Shown piece by piece: positions 1 to 12,800 of a stretch of DNA of 64,000 bases. The notes beneath the pieces are model-generated. The model did no database searches. It had not been told where the DNA came from and was given only the letters and a program-made list of their open reading frames with translations. Source of the DNA: Plasmodium malariae (taxonomy: Eukaryota; Apicomplexa; Aconoidasida; Haemosporida; Plasmodiidae); assembly GCF_900090045.1 (NCBI RefSeq), contig NC_041787.1:310001-374000 (forward strand). The letters run 5' to 3'. The position numbers and the translations under genes are program-made. Every line of letters starts with the position of its first letter. Within the stretch, counting starts at the first letter, position 1.

Positions 1-605
1 TATGCACATATATCATGCGTAGTGTCACTACATCTGGCAATAAAAAAATAAAAACATATTTCTTTATTCTATACATGAGCAAAAGCAAAACAACTGTAAT
101 TAAAGAATTCATATACTAAAAAAAAAAATTAGCGAATTATGTAAAAAGTTTATATGCACAATATTTATGTACGTGTTTTACTACATAATATATGGTATGA
201 TTAAAAACGATAAACAGAAAAAAATTACTAAAATTACTAAAATTACTAAAAAAATTAAAACAAAAATGAGAAGAACCAAGCCGTTAGCCAGCTGCAGAGG
301 AAAAGAGCAAAGACACAATTTGTTAATACATGTATAAAAAAGTATATTTACACCTTCATATATGCATATGTGGGGACGTCGTCCTCAGCTAATGCATACA
401 AGGTTCCATCTCTTTCAAAAATTACATTAAAAAAAAATAGCTACCAATTAATACGAATAAAAAGAGTTAAAATCATCTATATAGGGTAAAAAGAGTAACA
501 TAAAAGCTAAACAAAATAGTCAATTAGATTATTCAATCCGGACTGACAAATGCACGTGCTCCCCTATATATATATGTATATAATGATGTACACATATAAA
601 TATAA

Positions 606-644
<39 letters not shown>

Positions 645-946
645 GAGGTGCGCACATATACCTCTCCCCCTCTCGGAAGCGTTTCTCAGTCCATCCATAC
701 GTTACCGCGTCTTCTTTACAGAACAGCGTTTTTGTCATGTACACCAAATAAATACTTACATTTATCAACACCTGTATAACCTTAAACTATAAGAGTTATT
801 ATAACCTGCGTAAATTTCATGCATTCTTTGTTTTGTTCTTAATTTATATTTTTTCTCCCTATCCATACCCATTTTAGTTATACTATATATATGGTGTTCG
901 CCTTTACCATTTCGACGAATTGGGTGATTTAAGCAGAGGCACAGCT
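1..946. other. gene-free spacer, left edge
   Basis: No reading frame here looks like protein. The stretch is AT-rich, with A-runs near 120 and 230 and a (TA)n tract at about 611-640. It lies 3' of the minus-strand HAD gene, so it probably holds that gene's 3' untranslated region. I see no RNA gene. Confidence 0.6.
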
Positions 947-1993
947 TTAATGCAGAACGTTGTTAAAAATGGTACTTCTACGACTTGGAGTGATAGCGGT
1001 ACTAGTAGAATTAGCAGTTGCAGTGATAGCAACGGCAGTAGTAGCATCCGCAGTTGTAGCATCCGCAGTTGTAGCATCCGCAGTTGTAGCATCCGCAGTT
1101 GTAGCATCCACAGCAGTAACACCCGTAGTAGCATTTTTAATGGAATTTAATGCACCACCTAATATAGCGTTTGTGGACGCATCGGCGGAGTTGGGGAGCC
1201 CGGCATCGCTGCTGCTGTTAAAGAAGTAATAGAACAGTTCGTGTTCCGCTATCAGTTTTTGACATGTGGGTTCTGATAAAAACTTCAAGGATTTAAATAT
1301 ACAAGATGAATATTGATTTAACTGAGAAATAAAAAAGCAAGCATTTCTTTCGTCATTTCCATCCCCTACAGAATATATAAAACATATAAAAGATGCATTA
1401 AATAGATAGGGAGATAATAGTTCATTAATAATTTGATGAAATATAACTTTTTTCCAATCTTTCGGATCAATTAGTGAATTTATTAATCTATCCCTAGCAG
1501 ATATTATTCTAATATTATTATGCATAATAAATGACCAAACAAAAGGTATAAATTTCTTAGCTGAATTTATTAACCATTCTAAACTTGCATTTGTTACTAT
1601 TACTAATTTACCTTGTGTTAAACATAAATTTAATGTATTAATTACTACTGTACTTAACTTAGTAAATAGCTGTTTTATATGTACTGGAATCGTATCATAT
1701 AATCCTAGCTTCATTTTTATAGTGATCCAACTCGTTGGTAATATAGTATCATCATAATCAAAGACTATTAATTTCTTACATATAAATGGTTTACTAGGTA
1801 TTATAACATTTCCTTTAACTATCTGATTGGTATTAGTTCTTACTATTTTATCGTCATTACAATTTATACTTGATGAGGCATTTTTATTTTTTTCATCCTG
1901 TACTTTTTTTATTTCATTTACATGCACATCTTTCGAGTAACTTTTGTAATTAACTGGATTTCCAACAGGGTACAAACTCCATATCTTTTCCAT
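947..1993 (-). CDS. HAD-superfamily hydrolase-like protein, conserved in Plasmodium
   Basis: Single-exon frame of 348 residues from the ATG at 1993. The frame stays open to an ATG at 2170, but those extra 59 residues are repetitive and resemble spacer, while the ATG at 1993 has the usual A-rich context (GATAAAATGG). Haloacid-dehalogenase signatures are visible: motif I VFDYDDT (the first Asp would be the nucleophile), motif II IVTNAS, a lysine region DWKKVIF, and motif IV GDGNDERNA, which would bind Mg2+. The order and spacing fit a HAD phosphatase lacking an obvious large cap domain. The C-terminal part carries a perfect DATTA pentapeptide repeat and an Ala/Thr-rich tail that is probably variable. 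No signal peptide or membrane segment is seen. The substrate is unknown. The HAD assignment is fairly secure; enzymatic activity is inferred. Confidence 0.8.
   Translation of the reverse strand: MEKIWSLYPVGNPVNYKSYSKDVHVNEIKKVQDEKNKNASSSINCNDDKIVRTNTNQIVKGNVIIPSKPFICKKLIVFDYDDTILPTSWITIKMKLGLYDTIPVHIKQLFTKLSTVVINTLNLCLTQGKLVIVTNASLEWLINSAKKFIPFVWSFIMHNNIRIISARDRLINSLIDPKDWKKVIFHQIINELLSPYLFNASFICFIYSVGDGNDERNACFFISQLNQYSSCIFKSLKFLSEPTCQKLIAEHELFYYFFNSSSDAGLPNSADASTNAILGGALNSIKNATTGVTAVDATTADATTADATTADATTADATTAVAITATANSTSTAITPSRRSTIFNNVLH
1041..1110 (-). repeat. 15-bp coding minisatellite (DATTA repeat)
   Basis: Unit gtagcatccgcagtt on the plus strand, four perfect copies plus a partial fifth. 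On the minus strand it encodes DATTA near the C-terminus of the HAD-like protein. The period is a multiple of three, so copy-number change keeps the frame. Confidence 0.9.
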
Positions 1994-2601
1994 TTTATCG
2001 TTTTTGCAACAATATTTGTGGTGCAAATATATGTTTGCTTCGATATGTTTGCTTCGATATGTTTGCTTCAATATTTTTACTTTTTTTAATAAACACCTTT
2101 TTAAATGTTTTTTCCTTTTTTCGCATATACATATATTGGGGCACCAATGGTTGTATGTACATATGTGCATATATAAGTGTGCGGCAGAATGAGCTACCGT
2201 TTGACAATTTTGACCTTGCCTTTTTTTGCGACTTTTCTCTACAATTTTCGTTTTTTACTTAACTGTGGTTTGTCCTTTTGTGTGCAATTATGTTCGACGT
2301 CGTTCTGCTTTTTCTTTTTTTTTTTTTTTTTTTTTTCTATATTTGAAATACGAGTTAAACTCTCAAACTTTATGCATCAAGTAAATGACAAATATAAGAA
2401 CAAGTATGGTCTCCTTCCATTTATTTTGTAATATTTTACTTTATTATGTTTTACTGTGTGTGTTTTACATTATTTTTTTTCTTTATTTAATTTACATTAT
2501 TATTGTTTACTTTATACTACTTTATTTTTCTTATTAAATGTGCTACTCCTAACTTGACGCTTCTTTGAATATTTTATTTCCCCTCAGGCTTAAAATGTTA
2601 A

Positions 2602-2728
2602 ATGTAACGTATAAAATGTAACGTATAAAATGTAACGTATAAAATGTAACGTATAAAATGTAACGTATAAAATGTAACGTATAAAATGTAACGTATAAAA
2701 TGTAACGTATAAAATGTAACGTAAAATA
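2602..2728. repeat. 14-bp tandem repeat
   Basis: Unit atgtaacgtataaa repeated about nine times, nearly perfect, ending in degenerate copies. The period is not a multiple of three, so the open frame across it is an artefact of the repeat. Confidence 0.9.
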
Positions 2729-3627
2729 TGTAACAAATAAAATGTAAAGAACAAAATATATGAATTCCATTCAAATTTTCATAAACGAAGTACTAAAGTT
2801 TAGTAATTATGCAAAAAAATCTAAAACAAAAAATTAAAATATGGAGGTAAAGAAAATGCAAAAGGGGAGGGGGAAAAAAAAAAAAAAAATTAAATCAGCA
2901 AATATATATATACAAATATTTATACACATATATGCATATATTTATACATATATATATTTATACATATATATATTTATACATATATATATATATATTTACA
3001 TAAATGTGTACGAATAAATACAACAGTAACAATGTAACAAATGAAAAAGGAAATCAAAAAAACTTACAGGAAATATTCAAGAAGAAAAAAAATTAAAAAT
3101 TAAATTATTTGAAAATAGAAGGTGTTGATATGGACAAAAAAATTATGTTAAACAAATATGCGTCAAAGCAGAATTAAAAAAATTAAGAAATTTGTGAACA
3201 ACAATGCAACGGGTATGTGGCAAAAATGATAAAAGTTGCATAAACTATACGTAACAAGCACGAACATACATACGAACATATATATGTATATATTGTACAT
3301 ATATTACATATATTTTGTTGCATATGTTGTACGTACGTATGTGTATATACTCGAATATTTCCTGTTTTAAAAATTTTCGTACAACTGTTAAAAATTTACC
3401 ATTTATGAAGCATGTTCCTCTAGAGTTAATGAGAAAAAATTAAAATAAATAAAAAATAAAAAAAAAAGTAGAATTTATCAAATACAAATATGAAAAACAT
3501 GCATTAAAAATTAATTGCAATTTATTTTTTTTTATTTTTCTATTTATTCATTAATATATGAGCAAGCAAGAATAATGCTGCAAAAAAAAAAAAAAATAGC
3601 TAGCTATTTATCATACAGATAAGGATA

Positions 3628-3667
<40 letters not shown>

Positions 3668-4484
3668 AATAACAAATACATATGTACAAATATGTACTTA
3701 CATATAAATGTATTAAATTATATTTCATACATGTACATTTATTTTTATATGCGTATATAAATATATATATATACATACTTATGTGTATATAGTTGTATAC
3801 GTATATATAATTAGAAATGGCTAATAATATTTAAAATGATAAATAGACTGCAAATGTTTTGAAAAAACACATATGGAAGATGTATTTAAGTATGTACTTA
3901 CATACATATATGTCCTTCAATGTATACGTATATATTTATATATATATGTATGTATATATGTATATATATATATATGTATATATGTATGTATATTTGTATG
4001 TATATATATATATATGTATATATGTATGTATATTTGTATGTATATATCTGTATGTATATTTGTACGTATATTTTTATAAACATTTGTATGTTTATTTGTA
4101 CATATATTTATACGTACATATATATGTCTATTATTTATATGTATATATCTATCTAAACGTGTTAATTCATTAAATGAATGTAAAAATATGTGTTTAATAG
4201 TAGCTGTCAAAAAATGGGTATGAAAAATGTTCGTATTTATTTTGCGTTGTAAAAACATATATGTACTTTATGTGTGCTGTGGACAAAATATTAATAAACG
4301 ACAGTTTATTAGTACGCCAAAATAAATAAAAAATTTCAATATCAAAAACGGTATTGTCGTACCAAGAAAACTTTTTATCTTTGAAAAAAAGGTAAACTTT
4401 TTATTTGACTTCAAATTTGATATCAATTTGGTTTTAATTTTGACATCAATATTTACTTCAGTTTGATTTTAATTTTTACATCAA

Positions 4485-4620
4485 TTTTGACAACAGTTTT
4501 GACAACAGTTTTGACAACAGTTTTGACATCAATTTTAACTTCAATTTTAACTTCAATTTTAACTTCAATTTTGACTTCAATTTTGACTTCAATTTGGTTT
4601 TAATTTTAACGTCAATCTAA
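4485..4620. repeat. degenerate 12-bp tandem repeat
   Basis: Variants of ttttgacaacag, ttttaacttcaa and ttttgacttcaa follow one another in 12-bp steps. Non-coding by context. Confidence 0.75.
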
Positions 4621-7251
4621 TTTTAACTTTCACGTTAATTTTGTTTTAATTTTGACATCAATTTGATTTTAACTTTCACTTCAATTTTAATTTAATTCGA
4701 TTTAAATTTTTTTTTTCTTTTATATTTTTAAATCTAGAACATTACCATTAAGTAAACAAAAAGCATGCAAAGAAATAGCATGGTAAACATTCACAATAAT
4801 GCAAAATAAAATAAAAAATAAAACAGAATACACCAAATTAAAGAAAAACAATATTAAATAGAACAAAACAAAGTATATCAAAGCAAAATAGAGCAAAGCG
4901 AAATAAAATATTGTAATGCAGATTAAAATTTTGTAAAACAAAATAAAATATTGGAAATTAAAATATAGCAAAATAAAACGAAGCAAAACTAAGCAAAGCA
5001 AAAAAAAAATAAACAAAAAAAAATAAACAAAAAAAAAAAAAAAAATGTAATAAAACTAAAAGATGGTAAACACACAAAGTAAAATTCCTTTCCCTTTACA
5101 TTTTCAAAAACCGGATATATGCTGTTCTGCTACAGCTAATCATAGTGTGTTTGTATACATTTACCAGTGAAGCAATAGTGTGCTAGTAGTTTCTATATTG
5201 CATATATATACATATATTTATCTATATTTATTTTTTATTTTGTTTGCCCATTTTGGAAGACAGGAAAAATTATCAAAACAAAAGAAAATGTAACCATTAT
5301 AAGACTATTCTAAAATTTCATGTATTTTAATAACCTTCTATTTTTTTTTTAAATCATTTTTTAATGCATTGAATTACTTGTCATAAACCTATTATAAAGG
5401 ATGTCCTGTATTTAATAAATATGAATATACATGGTTCTCTTTATATACATAAAACAACCTGTTAAAATTGTAGTTTAAGTTCATAATGTATATCTTTCCA
5501 TAAACAGGCACTTAATCATTTGGTGATGGATGTTATAATTGTGTAAGTTTTCCTTTTATATGCATATATATATATATATATGTATATACATGTGAAATAC
5601 GAAAAATATGGGAAATATTTGCGCATATGCGAAAAAAGTACACAAAATTGAATTGAAGAAAAAAAAAAAAAAAAACTCATAACACTGCTAAATGCAAAAC
5701 AGCACACTTCCTTTTCTTATAAAAAGCCACCATATAATAGTAGACTCCAATTAGTTTTGTTTTCCTTAAAGAACATATGATTATACTATAAAAAGATTAA
5801 TAATGTACATTTAAAAAAAAAAAAGGAAAAAAAAAATTCACAGTACATTTATATATTTCTTATGTCCCCATTTATATTAATATGATACCTATAGTATATT
5901 TAAGTATATTAATAAGGAAATATAAATTAAATTATATGTAAAATTAATACAACATTTTTCTAGTTCAAGAAAACTTTTAAAGATGAAACGTTACTTCTTT
6001 ATATAAAAGAGAAAAATGAGGAACGAAATAAAATAAAATAAAATAAAATAATAAAGAAAGGAAAACAGCGTAAAACAAAACGCAACATAATAAAATAAAA
6101 TAAAATAAAATAAAATAAAATTCAATAATTCGTTACAGGCTACGCTTCAAAATTGTGCAAAAAACTAGTAACTATTTACGCACATCTGATAATTATCGCC
6201 TTAAAAAGAATAGCAACTAACATGCTCATAAGACTAGTGCGCAAGAAGCATACTCTCCTTATTTCTGATTTTTTTTATTTTAAATATTTTTAAAATGATA
6301 ATTTTAAGAAATAAACACAGGAAGGGAATTACTTACACTTCTAGATATATATACATAATATATGTGTAAATAATTCAGATACGAAAAAAAGGTATAATAT
6401 AACACTGTGCATATAATTTTAATGAACTGCGTGTTGGTTTTTTATTTTTTGTGATATCTAACGATAAATACAAAGACGAAAGGACGAAAAATAATGAAAA
6501 ATTGTTATAAATAGTAAATAATTCTGATAAACAGTAAAAAATAAAAAAAAAGGAAAAAATTGCATAATTTCAAAAGTGATGCATACAAGTAGCAGTAATA
6601 AAACATATGCGTAATTTTCATGTGTTCATGGGGGAATGTCATTTTTTCAAAACTTCAAACATTTTAGCTAGATAAAAAAAAAAAAGAATTTTTTTAAATA
6701 TGTTAAAAACAGAGTAAATGAAAAAATATAAATACCTACATGCGGCATATACATGTATATTTACCAATATATATATATATATACATACATGTACATACAT
6801 ATATATATGAGTATTCGCGTTACCACGTTATCGTGTTTACCTCATTCTTTCATGCATATTCATTTTGTACATATTGAGAGAGTAAGAAATGGCATATTAA
6901 CTATGCCATCTTTTCGGGATATGAAAAGCTAAGAATATAATAAGGGTTATCAAATATAATCTTGCAAGGGACGGAAAATGCTAGCAACGAAAATGTATAA
7001 GGAGTGTTTATAAATTAGCGGTCAAACACGTATGTACATGTGTACATGTATACGTATGTACGTGTATTTACGCCTATATTAGTACTTGCGTAAGTGCATG
7101 TGAGCGTTTTTGGTTCAAGCCATAAACTGTTTAACGACGGGACCTCGGTATTTATCATCATACGTATACATACGTATACATATGTACACATACGTGTGCA
7201 TAATATCCGTATGATCAAATTCGCAAAACTTTTCAAAATTATGCAACCCTT

Positions 7252-8307
7252 ATGAACATGTCAGGAAATTTTTATTTTCTTATTTTGTTGATTAATGTAC
7301 TAACGAAAATCATAACAAGTGTCAATTCAGTAAAAATGAATAGCGTACATATAAAATTAAATGAAAGCTTAATGAATAATTGTAACAAAATTATATACGT
7401 CCGTTTTCTTCACCATAAATATAAAAATATATATACATACATAAGGTACCCGTATTTACATATAAATCAGAGAAATATAAATTATTTAAAAACCAATAAT
7501 AGCATTTATTCGAAATATTACAATAATGAGCCTGTTTATAATACCTACAACCCAATTTTAAATTATGATATTTTAGATTTAATAAAAGTGTATGGTCGAC
7601 TAGCTGAGCATGGTGAATATGACTCCCTCAACATTGTTGTAAATGTGGGAGACTCTGAGGGTAAAGAAGTAGAAACGAGAGAAGAAGCTAAAAAAGTAGG
7701 AGAAGTAGAAACAGGGGTAGGAGTAGGGGAAGGAGTTGAATCAACTATAGACGTAAAATCCACCTCTGAAATGAGGGAAACAAAATACTGCATGAACCCA
7801 TTTAAAAAATTAATTTCCTTTTTTAAAAGTAGTAGCAAACATGATAACAAGAGAGTGAACTGGTTTCATCATTTCTTAAAATATGGGAAAATGAATTTTA
7901 CAGATTTCAAAAATGCCATATTGTATCTTAAATTTAAATGGCCAAGAGATTCATTATTTCCATCTTACAATATTTTTTTATTTGAAAAAGGTTTAAGTAA
8001 AAACAGTGATTCACCATTAATACGAAAAAAAGTTGAACACTATATTCAATATCAAGAAATAAATGAAAATTTATTAAAAAGTTGCTTTTATTGTTTTTCA
8101 GATGGTAAGGAATATGTAACAGCTTATGATATATTAAATAAATTTATTCAATGGAAAAAAAATAATAAATGGAAAAAAGAAAATGAGAAAAGAAGCTTTT
8201 TCTTATTTATCAGAAAATATAACAATACTGACGATTCGATAGATTGGTATACTTTCAAAAATAAGATTGATTCTTACACAGTTCACTTGTATGAATCCAA
8301 AAAATAA
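7252..8307 (+). CDS. secreted, probably apicoplast-targeted Plasmodium protein of unknown function
   Basis: Single-exon frame of 351 residues. Residues 5-25 form a hydrophobic signal peptide (FYFLILLINVL followed by a small-residue end). The next 60 or so residues are rich in Lys, Asn and Tyr and nearly free of acidic residues, which is the bipartite leader pattern of Plasmodium plastid proteins. Residues about 128-180 are an acidic Glu/Val/Gly-rich insert with simple-sequence character. The rest (about 185-351) is better-mixed sequence and looks folded. It contains a helix-loop-helix stretch (FYCFSDGKEYVTAYDI) that faintly recalls a degenerate EF-hand but lacks the full set of calcium ligands. 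I do not recognise the family. Plastid targeting is inferred from composition only. Confidence 0.8.
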   Translation: MNMSGNFYFLILLINVLTKIITSVNSVKMNSVHIKLNESLMNNCNKIIYVRFLHHKYKNIYTYIRYPYLHINQRNINYLKTNNSIYSKYYNNEPVYNTYNPILNYDILDLIKVYGRLAEHGEYDSLNIVVNVGDSEGKEVETREEAKKVGEVETGVGVGEGVESTIDVKSTSEMRETKYCMNPFKKLISFFKSSSKHDNKRVNWFHHFLKYGKMNFTDFKNAILYLKFKWPRDSLFPSYNIFLFEKGLSKNSDSPLIRKKVEHYIQYQEINENLLKSCFYCFSDGKEYVTAYDILNKFIQWKKNNKWKKENEKRSFFLFIRKYNNTDDSIDWYTFKNKIDSYTVHLYESKK

Positions 8308-8706
8308 TAGAGCCTTTGTTTTCTCCATCTCCTCTTCATACCTAAGCAGGTATATATATATATATATATATGCCGAAAATTTGTATTTGCGCATACCTCG
8401 AAGAACTTGTTCTTTTAGTTGAGCATGCGCACATATGCGGTTTATTTTATGCGATCATATGTTTATACATTCTATAGGCATATTAAATGAAGTATCCATT
8501 TCCACCATATATCACTATTTAAGCTCATTCACCTTAACCATCTTACATTTTTTTTTTTTTTTTTTTTTTTGTTATTATTATAACATTCAATAGTAAGTTA
8601 ATTTTTTTTGTGATTTTTCGTATCATATTTTTTTATTAATAATTTGTGTGTCGTAAGGGCTTATCCGTAGTAATTAAAGTGCATACATACTGACACAGGT
8701 GCATGT

Positions 8707-8747
<41 letters not shown>

Positions 8748-9817
8748 TGCACATGCATATACCCATACCATACGCATATCCAGTTGCACATATATACTGC
8801 AGGCATGGATGTTAACAACACATAAAGAAGCGAGTTTCCCAATTTTCGTACACCTTATTCTCTTCATCATGACTCATATATAATATGCATATTTATATGT
8901 GTGCTTAGAATTTGTCAATTTTGCAAATGCATAAAAAAGGTGTCAATAAGATTATTTATTTTACCCCAAATGATGGTAATAGCATAATAAGTATAAATTG
9001 ATAATATGAGAAATTGATAAAATGAGAAATTGATAAAACGATAAATTGATAAAACGATAAATTGATAAAACGATAAATTGATAAAACGATAAATTGATAA
9101 AATGAGAAATAAATATACTGATAAATGATGTAATACACGTTTTTCTTCAGTTATTTTAAAAATAAAAAAGCTCACAGCGGGAACAGTATGCATTAAGGAG
9201 TAGTTAAATCAGTCACACTGCTAAGCAATGAATATTTTTTTTTTATTTAAAAAAAATAAAAGTATACTAATTTAAAAAAAAAAAATTTTAATTTTTAGCT
9301 ACAACTACGAAATTTTAAACAGCTGTAACATGTACGTAAAGATACATATATTATATGCACACATATTGCGTGTGTGTATATGCACATTTATATGGGTTAA
9401 AAAAGGAGCAATTAAAACAACATAAAAACATTTTAAAGCGCTAGCGCAATATAAATGAAATGAAAAATGCAACATGACGAAAAATGAATAAGAAAGGTAT
9501 GCGCGCGTACATACTACTGTACGTGTGCATGTATGTCTGTACGCATGTATGTATTTACACATGTATGTATTTACACATGTATGTATATTAGCATGTATCA
9601 ATGTACACACACACGATACACATATAAGACATTACAAATCAGGGAAATAAAAAGAGTGAAAAATTGTACTAAAATAAAAAAAAAATTTAAATGGCCACAT
9701 TTTGCCGACAAAGTTATACAACTACGTAACTGTATGGATAACAAAGGAGTGGAATTTGTCGCTACTATTTATATTTTCATTTCCTGTTTTTTTGTCCATT
9801 TTCTTCTTTTTTTTCCC
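8308..9817. other. gene-free spacer between convergent genes
   Basis: Sits between the 3' ends of the secreted-protein gene (+) and the kelch gene (-). It holds (TA)n tracts (8350, 8710), a T-run (8550) and a 16-bp minisatellite at 9019-9112. No frame is protein-like. Confidence 0.6.
9019..9112. repeat. 16-bp tandem repeat
   Basis: Unit aaacgataaattgata, about six copies with end variants. Non-coding, in the convergent spacer. Confidence 0.85.
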
Positions 9818-12800
9818 TCAAAAAAGATCTATCTCCTTTTTTTTCTTATTATTTTTGTATGAAGGGGTGTACTGAAAATTTTTCTTAGTTAGTCTTAGTA
9901 TAGAGGAACCGAACATGTATATGGACCCAAAATTTTCTAACCACACAGTTTTGTATAATGAATGAGAAGCTATATTTGAGTTTAAAATAATTTCTGACCA
10001 TACAGAATTCGTAAAATTATAAAAAAATATATCATTTTTTGGTAATGTCGAATTTTTACATTCTCCACCTATTATGAACATATAATCATTAATAATAACA
10101 CAACTGTGTCTATATCTTTTTTCTGGTATATTGCCCTTACCAATTATTTCAAAACATTTATTCGATTCTATATTATATAAATACAAATTATTACAAAAAT
10201 TTAAATTTATTTTATTACTATTAAAACTATAATAATTTATCCCTCCAAATATGTACAGGTTATATTTATAATAAGCACATGTATGACCTGCTCTTTTCCC
10301 TAGCCATTTAATACTTTTTATTTTTATACCTTTTTTTATCAAATCACATATGTACGTACATTTTTTATTATTCAAACAGTTATAACAAAATTTATGACTT
10401 CTCTCATAATATAAATTGGTGCTCTTTTTTGCCACCCATCGCTTATCAGCGCTTCCTACTTCCTCACCCTTAACCTCCTTATCACCATCACTACACTTTC
10501 CGTTTCTATTTGTTTCATCTAACACATTTACTGGGTCAAAAAGAAGACTATAAAAATCTTCATTCTTGTTATATTCCTCGACTTTTAGCTTTTCCCTGAG
10601 CTCTTTATTTATGTACCCTCCTCCGAACAGTTCGTCTGTATAACAACCCTCGTTGTTACTATTATTGCTGTTGATGTTGCTACTACCAATGGTAAAATTA
10701 TTATTATTATTATTATTGCTACTAATACTGTTACTACTACTACTTCCATCACTACGCACGGCAAAATCGTTAGTACTGTTATTGTTACTAAGACCCATGA
10801 TGAAATTATTACTGTTGTTGTTACTACTATCAATGATGTAGTTATTTGCAATGGTGGAGGTGTTAAGAGTAGCCATGGTAGCCAAGGTGGTATCGTTGTC
10901 TAGTGATATGAGCTCATTTACATCTTCACTATTATGATTTCTTTTCTCTTGGGTAAAACTGTTCATACTGTACGAAATATCATTCGATAAAACAAAACAA
11001 AAATTATTATTTCTGTCTTCCTCTATTGCACCTGTGTAACTTCCAATGGCATATTTATTTTCATCATACGTAACGAAACAAGCATCTTTCTTAAAATCAA
11101 AGGAGCTTCTATTTCCTCCTTTTATGATAAAATTGCTATTACTATTTTCATAATTATTTTTATTTTTTGCATTAACATGGTCATGAAACGGAACATGTAC
11201 ATTAACATTTTCGCTATATTCACTAACCCTCTTCCAACATTGTGTATCTTCATTATTATTTCCATACTGATATAACTCTATCCACTTGTTCTTATAAAAA
11301 TCGTAGACATATAAGTCGTTATAAATTATATCAATGTATTCATTTTCCTTCTTAGTAGTATTTCCTTTACCTCCAAACAAATAAATTAATGAATAAGAAT
11401 TTTCATACACACTGCATATTGAAAAATAATCCCTTGCCTTTATTAATCTTTTTTTCTTCTTACAACAATTGTTGTTTCTGTTTTGTAAAAATTCATAAAA
11501 TTCGGACACTCCGCTAACATACTCTTCATGGTCATACGTTTTGTCTTCACAGAAACTTCTCTCATAATCTTTGATTAACTCATCATCTTCGCACATGCCT
11601 TTATTTAATCTGCTTAACCCCTTTGTCCCTTTTAACCCAATTACTTCACCATCGTGCATATAGCTACACTTGTTAATCTCATCAATATTTCTTTTCCTAT
11701 TCGCTTCTATGTATAGATCTGCGTCCACCTGACCTAACTCGTCTTTACTCTCTGACTTCTTCCCATTACCTCCTACGCCCACTGCTGCCCCTGCTGCCCC
11801 TGCTGCTACACCAACTTCTACCCTCGCTTCTTCCCCCACTAGTCCTTCTTTCACCCCATGCATTTTAGCGTCCTCCGATTTACTCTTACCAGGGGAAGAC
11901 TTCCAATCGTTTCTTAACATATCCAGGATGTACGAAAAATTCTCGACATTTTTTTGAAGTGCATCTACTACAATTGTGCCAAACAAGGTGTTCATATTAT
12001 GTACGTTTACTTTACATATATTCATAAACCGTGCATTACTACTAATGATAAATATACAACCATTCAGATATACTATATCGGTATAATTTATAAAAGAAAT
12101 ATTATTTAAATATTTATAGGCTACATTTTTACTACTTATCTCATCTTTCATATCATATGTGGACATTTCAAAATTTGGATTTTTTTTTATAGATATTTCT
12201 TCGTATATATTTAAAAATATATACCAAACATTATTATATGGTGTATATAAATAAATGCATTTTTTAATTTTATCAAAAATATATATGTTATCATTTAAAA
12301 CACATACTCCATCACATCTGTTTTTGTATACCTTTGCATCAAAACCTATGTTATCAATGTTAAATTCGTAATTTGATTTATTTATATTTATATTTACATT
12401 TTTGTTTTCTTTGTTACATGTGTTGCTGTTATTACTGCTGTTAACGTTTTCATTGTTCTTATTGTTGTTATTATAATTGTTGTTATTATAATTGTTGTTA
12501 TTATAATTGTTGTTATTATTGTTGTTGTTATTGTTATTATCGTTTTTATTTCTATTATCGTTTTTATTTCTATTATCGTTTTTATTGCTATTAACATTTT
12601 TATTGCTATTATCGTTTTTATTGCTATTATCGTTTTTAGTGCTATTTAAAATATTTTTACTGTTCAGTTTGCCATATTCCAGTTCGATTTCGTTAATATC
12701 TTTTTTTTTCTTTTTTGCATTTTCTTCTTTAATTTTTCCTGCATTGTTCAAGTAACTAGCTAAATTTTTTTGTTCATTTGGTTTTTTATTTTTTTCTTTA

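Larger units (their letters stand above)
1994..7251. other. gene-free spacer of 5.3 kb
   Basis: Lies between the divergent HAD gene (-) and the secreted-protein gene (+), so it should hold both promoters. It holds (TA)n tracts, long A and T runs (T-run at about 3632-3664), a 14-bp repeat near 2602, a degenerate 12-bp repeat near 4490-4620 and an (AAAAT)n stretch near 6027-6120. All open frames in it are low-complexity Tyr/Ile/Phe/His strings made by TA-rich repeats. I see no coding signal, tRNA or rRNA. Confidence 0.6.

Noticed and set aside
1994..2170. N-terminal extension of the HAD-like protein to the ATG at 2170
   Set aside because: Made of Cys/His/Lys/Ile strings from a gatatgtttgcttc-type repeat; the ATG at 1993 has the better context and directly precedes ordinary coding sequence.
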